Of a DNA stretch of 64,000 bases, positions 59,101-64,000 are shown in pieces; position 1 is the first letter of the stretch, and every line of letters begins with the position of its first letter. The notes beneath the pieces were generated by a model. The model was not told the origin of the DNA and did no database searches. It worked only from the letters and a program-made list of their open reading frames with translations. The DNA lies in the NCBI RefSeq assembly GCF_020382885.2, contig NC_058501.1, forward strand, positions 18,100,001 to 18,164,000, written 5' to 3'. Origin of the DNA: Scatophagus argus (lineage: Eukaryota > Chordata > Actinopteri > Scatophagidae). The translations under genes and the position numbers were made by a program.

Positions 59101-62100
59101 CTTCAATGCTCACTTTTCTCTATTTGTTGTCTTCTGCTGTCTGTTTTGCAATTGGCTTATAGAGAAGATTGCTTTATCAAGTAGTCTGTCAAACTTGTGG
59201 AGCAGTTTGTAGAGAATAGTGCTTCTGTTGATGTGTTTCCACTCCCATCCATCCTCCACTATCCTCCATCCTCATCACCCCTTTGCCAGGTGTCCATCCT
59301 CCGCAGCACCACCATCATCCTTAGCCCCACTACAGAAATGGACGTAGCCCTACAGTTCCGGGGCTTCATCCACCCGCTCTGGGGGGCTCCTCCACCTGCA
59401 TCTCCTCCCACTGAGACTGTCTCCATGTGGGCCCGCATCCAGAGGCTGCACTTTGAGGCTCGAATGGCAACAGGGCCCAACTCCAGCCAACTGGTGAGAG
59501 AAAGTGAATTTCCACATTGGACAGGATGAGAAGTGGGGTGTTCAGCTGCTTGTAATCTGCAGCCACTCAGCTGGATGCCACTAAGTCCTACAAACTGGGT
59601 CTTTAAAGCAAAATGCTCACCTATAATGGGAAAATATCATTAGGATTAGTTGTTCTAGATGAGATGTTGTAGTAGAATTTTCACTGGACATAATTTAGTG
59701 ATTGTGTGGGAGGGAGGGAGACCCCGCAGGAGTAAGCTGCGCAGGATAGATAACTAACTCTGTATTACTGCTTAAGCCTAGATTTTAATCACTATCAACC
59801 TTAGTTGACAGCAGGACTGTGTATTTTGACAGTTTTGCAGTCTTGCTTCCTAAGTGCTTTGTTCTCAAGAAGTAAACATATACAGTAATGTAGTGGAATG
59901 TGGACCAATATTATGATAGATTGTTATTTTGTATGTTTTTGTATTTACATTCACAATTTTATAATTAAATATCATGTACATTTCTGGAATGCAACCCTTT
60001 ATCTTAAATTAAATGACTTAGAAATGTATTAAATTATCAGAACTTAATTATTCCCATTTTTCTCATTCTTATCCACTTTTATTTTCTCTCTAATTGTCTA
60101 TGCGTTCTTTCAACCATCGGAGCAGGAGGTGGTGGGCCGTTGGGCAGCCCAGCAGGAGAAGGAGTTGAAGCTGTTAGCTCGCACAGATGGGAGTAGACTG
60201 TTCACTAACCTGACCAGGGGCAACCATTACCTCGTCCAGGCTGAAGGCTACCTTAACAACTCGGGCTCAGGACAGACGAGTGAGATGGCTCTGATCTGGA
60301 ACAGAACACTGCCCGGAGGGAGTGTGAGTGCTTGCACAGTTAACTTGTGTTTCTCCACAACAACAAAGAGATTTAGCCTGCATAAGCAATGAAAGTTAAA
60401 CAATAACTTGGTGTTCCCTGCACACGTTCATTTCTGTCATTTTTCTGCGCAGTGAGTTTTGTTCAGTGGAAATAAGATATCTAATATCCTCTTTTCCCCA
60501 TGATCGCCTTCTAGGAGATCTCCTTCCTGTTCTTGGAGCCTTACCGCTCAGGTTCCTGCTCGGGGTACATGTCCTGTCTGGCCTGTTTATCAGACCAGTC
60601 TTGTGGCTGGTGCCCATCTGTGTCTCGCTGCCTGCTGCGAGACAGCCTGGAGCCCTGCCCTGAGGGAGAAATGGGGGAAGGCAAGGGAGGAGGTCAGCGC
60701 CATCTGCTGCTGGCACCTCAACACTGCACCTTGTGTGAAGAGTACAGGGACTGCTCAGCTTGTACTCAGGTACGTCACAGAGAATTTAGCAGAGAGTGTA
60801 GCCATATTATTTAACTTAATTTAGAGCAGCTGTATTCCTGACTCATGCATCGCTAACTTTGGCGCACAGGACCCTTATTGCGAGTGGCAGATAAACTCCA
60901 GCAAGAAAGGCGACTATCAGTGCAGTAGACGGGGAAGACTAGATGGATCCATACGTGACCCAAAAGGATGTCCTAAAGTCTGCAACCAGTGAGTTGGAAA
61001 ATTATAATTTTGTCAGTTTTTTTTTTTTTTCTAAAACCGTGTATGATATGGGATATTGATTTTGATATAGGAAAATTAGGTCTGATAGTGATAATGTGAT
61101 TGCTTTTGACATATAGCCACTATTTAAGATGGTCTAGCATTAAAACATTGCAAATAAATGTTATTTTGCATGTTAGACAAAATATATGGGAGTTTGTTTG
61201 CAACTTTTGAGAACTATATGATTAACATAATTGATTTCAAATACATTTTTCAAATGCACGATTTCAACAAGAACTCACTTGTTTTATTGTCCTCCCTTCT
61301 CTGGTCATCTTTTTGTCTTAAAAAGGAGAAAGACGTGTGCCGAGTGTCTTTCTAACTCCAGCCAGTGTGCATGGTGTGAGTCAGCCCAGGCCTGCTTCTA
61401 TTTTGCTGCATACCTCACAAAGTACCCCTATGGAGAGTGCAGGGACTGGTATGACAGGTAAAATGAGGACGCTGTTAAGACTTTCCCTGTTTTATTTTTA
61501 GTTGAGACTAGATGCAAGTAATAACTATTGGCAGATACACATACAGTTACCTGCTTTCAGCTTGAACTCATACTGTAGCACAGTCACATTACATGAACAA
61601 GCAGAAAGAAAACGATTGACTAAAAGTGTAAGTTTTGTGAGTGCAATCATGTGTGTTGTGTCAATCAAATTAACCTTAGATCAGTAATCTAATATTCTCA
61701 TTCTCTTCACATTTTTGTCAGTGTTCATTCGGTTCCCCAGTGTAAGCAATGCTCAGCTTTGAACACGTGTACAGACTGCCTGCGGACGTTCCAGTGTGGC
61801 TGGTGTGGTGACTACAACAACCCCACAATTGGGAAGTAAGTATGGCAAGCTTGCAATACCATGACAAGTAAAGTGAAAGTGCCAGCTCACCTGCTGAGTG
61901 AATGACTGATAAATTCCTTTTGTGAGCAATAAATTGCTTATAAGTTAATACTGATGTTTGGGATTTTCATTTTTTTAATTTCATGTTTTCCACAAATCTT
62001 TTCAGATGTCTGAGGGGAGACTGGGCAGGAATGGACGACCCCTTGGTGTATAACTGCAGCGTGGCTGTGGCTGAAGCACGGGCTGCAAAGTAAGATATCT

Positions 62101-63858
62101 CTTACTGCATTTTGACTTCATGCACTAAGCTGTCTGTTAGCATAAGGCTTTTACTTGTAAGATGAGCTCTTGGCATATGGGCAATTTTATACTTTGAATA
62201 TTGAGGGTGAACTTTTTATCACAGGTTGCGTATTTGTCTGTGGTGCTTCAGTCCTTGCAGAGGAGAAGGGGTCCTTAAGTACAGTTACTTACAAAAACTG
62301 TAATTAGCAAATATTATGTTCCCCACTTTCATTGTTCCTTTTAAAAGCCAATCTCACATTGTGTGTTCAAGAGTATTTTAATAAATATTTGCTAGACTCA
62401 TCAATAAATAAAATCCTCTTGTCCCAGAATGGGTATTTAAAGAATTTTAAGATAAGATTTCAACGTTGTCAACTATAATCATTTGTAAAATGAATAATGA
62501 AAGAGTTTGATGGCTGGTGTTTCCTTGGTAAAACCTTCAGATAGCTCAGAATGCCCTCAGAATGATGCAAAGTAAGCAGAGCTTCTACATACAGCCATAA
62601 TAAAATGGATGGATGGATAGATTGATTGATAAAGTATACCTGGTCAGCTCCACCTCGCCTTGTCTTGCTCTCTTCCAGTCCTGAACCTCAGACCTCAGCC
62701 CCGCCTCGACCTATGGAAATGGAGATGGAGTTGGAGGACTTTGGCGACGAAGAGCGAGATGCGATCTGGTCTTACCCCACCTGCCCTGATGTAGAGGAAT
62801 GCAGGCTGGGTCTCCACAACTGTCACCCTTTTGCCACCTGCATCAACACTCCCACTTCCTACGAGTGCCACTGTGAGAGAGGATACACAGGAGATGGTAC
62901 ACTGCACTGCAACCAGACGTAAGAGTTTTAAATACTGCGTTCCTCTTGTTGATTCACCATTCATCTCTTTTAATGGTATAATATGCAGCCGTTTCCATCA
63001 GCCATGACCCTCCAGAAGTATGTGCCGCTGTCTGTAACTGTCCTCTGCCGCCCTTTCCTTATTTTCTTAGTACTTTGCTGTGTTAGGACATTTCTTGGCA
63101 TCAGCTTTTGTGCAGTATGGTGCAAGGTGGTCACACTACTGTTAAGCTGCAGAGCAGGAACAGCAAACTTTGGATTGTGTGCTTACACATGGCAATTGAA
63201 ATATTCTGCATTTTATGCCTTTTATCTATAACTACCATTCCCATTAGAATTACCTTTTTAAATCTGAAACAAATGACAATTTGAATTCTCCTCTCACAGG
63301 TGCTACAATGAGTGTCGTGAGGGCCAGTGTAGTGGCAGCCCACGGTTTGAGTGTGAATGTTCCCTTGGCTGGACATCTGACCCTGCCACTCTGGTTCTGA
63401 GTGGTGTTGAATGTGATGTGGACTGTGGCTGTAACTTCCACTCTACATGTATTACTGCACCAGGGATCTGTGATGAATGCCAGGGTGAGTCCTTGATACA
63501 TGGCTTATCTCATAAGCTTGTTCTGTGCCCTCTTGTGTATTTAAGTCACACAGAACAAGGCCAGTTTATGAGTAATAAACTTTCTGAGATTTGAACTGCA
63601 TTTGTTGAAATTTGCTCTGCTGACATTATTCCCCCGTCCTTCAGATTGGACTACAGGGCCCCACTGTGAGCACTGCCGTCCAGGGAGCTTTGGCTCAGCC
63701 CTGGCTGGTGGTGGTGGCTGTGTGCCTTGTGAGTGTAATGGCCATGGCGACCCACTGCGAGGATACTGTCACAACCAGACTGGCCAGTGCTACTGCACCC
63801 ACAACACTCAGGGACCACACTGTGAGTCCTGCCTGCCTGGTTACTATGGAGACCCCAG
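53145..63858 (+). CDS. megf8: Multiple EGF-like domains protein 8 (3' part outside window)
   Basis: Seen: 24 exons. 53145-53168, 53826-54015, 54126-54289, 54385-54594, 54708-54888, 55242-55330, 56463-56676, 56807-56990, 57267-57412, 57500-57610, 57721-57872, 58028-58129, 58228-58375, 58743-58906, 59290-59493, 60126-60323, 60515-60769, 60870-60988, 61326-61457, 61722-61835, 62006-62089, 62679-62918, 63300-63484, 63645-63858. Domains in order: signal peptide, CUB ([10 protein letters not shown] to NYNLLGFN), EGF-like pair, kelch repeats (YVFGG, LVYGG, VVYGG), PSI cysteine modules, EGF ([16 protein letters not shown]) and laminin-type EGF ([13 protein letters not shown]). Wording matches human MEGF8 throughout. 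Known: a large single-pass membrane protein needed for left-right patterning; with MGRN1 and MOSMO it promotes Smoothened ubiquitination. The start at 53145 adds MRAKRREL and five residues before MASPLP; ATG 53838 is the alternative start. The gene continues past the edge. Confidence 0.95.
54936..54990 (+). repeat. Partner copy of the 52.4 kb short repeat
   Basis: In megf8 intron 5, TGTTGCCAGCGTGTACTTTC then AAGTAGGATGGACTGC match the TRIM 3' UTR copy. Confidence 0.55.
55389..55947 (-). mobile_element. Tc1/mariner-derived element in megf8 intron 6
   Basis: Terminal inverted repeats of about 50 bp (55389-55440 and 55896-55947) both read ACTGTGCAAAAGT, then a TAGGCAG and TGTGAAAAAA-TGCTGTAAAC. 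The interior on the minus strand has decayed Tc1-transposase pieces ([12 protein letters not shown]). Stops and gaps rule out activity. Confidence 0.8.
57990..58016. repeat. TG microsatellite before megf8 exon 12
   Basis: A (TG)n tract of about twelve units ends ten bases before the exon's acceptor, inside the region where the polypyrimidine tract should be. Confidence 0.8.
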
Positions 63859-64000
63859 GTAAGGAGCTCTTGAGTGTAATGCACACTTTTGTTTTCCTTT
63901 GTGTCTGACCTGATTATAAGCAAACGTAGAAGTATACATTATAGAAAAATACTGATAAGAAGAAAAAAAGTGTGAAAACATTGATAATACCTTTGGTTAA

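Noticed and set aside
1-64000. CRISPR arrays, bacterial operons or phage genes
   Set aside because: Spliced genes and vertebrate repeat types throughout; no regularly spaced repeats of that kind.

Overview
The window reads as nuclear DNA of a teleost fish, probably a spiny-rayed one. Genes have short GT/AG introns. The repeats are fish-type Tc1 elements, L2-like LINE tails, tRNA-type SINEs and a decayed Ty3/gypsy element. The gene content is teleost: a TLR22-like receptor, a CXCR3-type receptor cluster and megf8.

Layout, left to right: (1) 1-5214 (+), 3' part of a CEACAM-like gene with one partial and eight complete Ig exons and a GPI-type C-terminus; (2) 5845-6982 (-), a five-exon gene, every exon under 40 codons, encoding a 124-residue secreted basic protein with a CXC-CXC-C-C cysteine pattern and a C-terminal x-Pro-x, which I assign as a fish CXCL17-like chemokine; (3) 9148-10836 (-), pafah1b3, head to head with (4) 12422-15150 (+), a prr19-like gene; (5) 15812-18763 (-), a single-exon TLR22/TLR23-like receptor; (6) about 21 kb, a broken cornifelin/PLAC8-family gene inside a large inverted repeat; (7) three CXCR3-type receptors at 24477-25999 (+), 29664-31112 (+) and 36515-37733 (-), the middle one with atypical features; (8) 39-48.9 kb, a gene-poor transposon stretch; (9) 49282-51866 (+), a six-exon TRIM gene with RING, B-box, coiled coil and PRY-SPRY; (10) 53145-63858 (+), the first 24 visible exons of megf8, which runs off the right edge.

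CEACAM, CXCL17, PAFAH1B3, PRR19, CNFN and MEGF8 are, as I recall, close neighbours on human 19q13.2. Finding recognisable counterparts of all six here supports the identities of the weakly conserved ones (cxcl17-like, prr19-like, cornifelin pseudogene). The TLR, CXCR3 cluster and TRIM gene look like an immune cassette between the prr19 and megf8 ends of that block. Gene models were assembled by hand from reading frame, splice sites and intron phase; no search was run.
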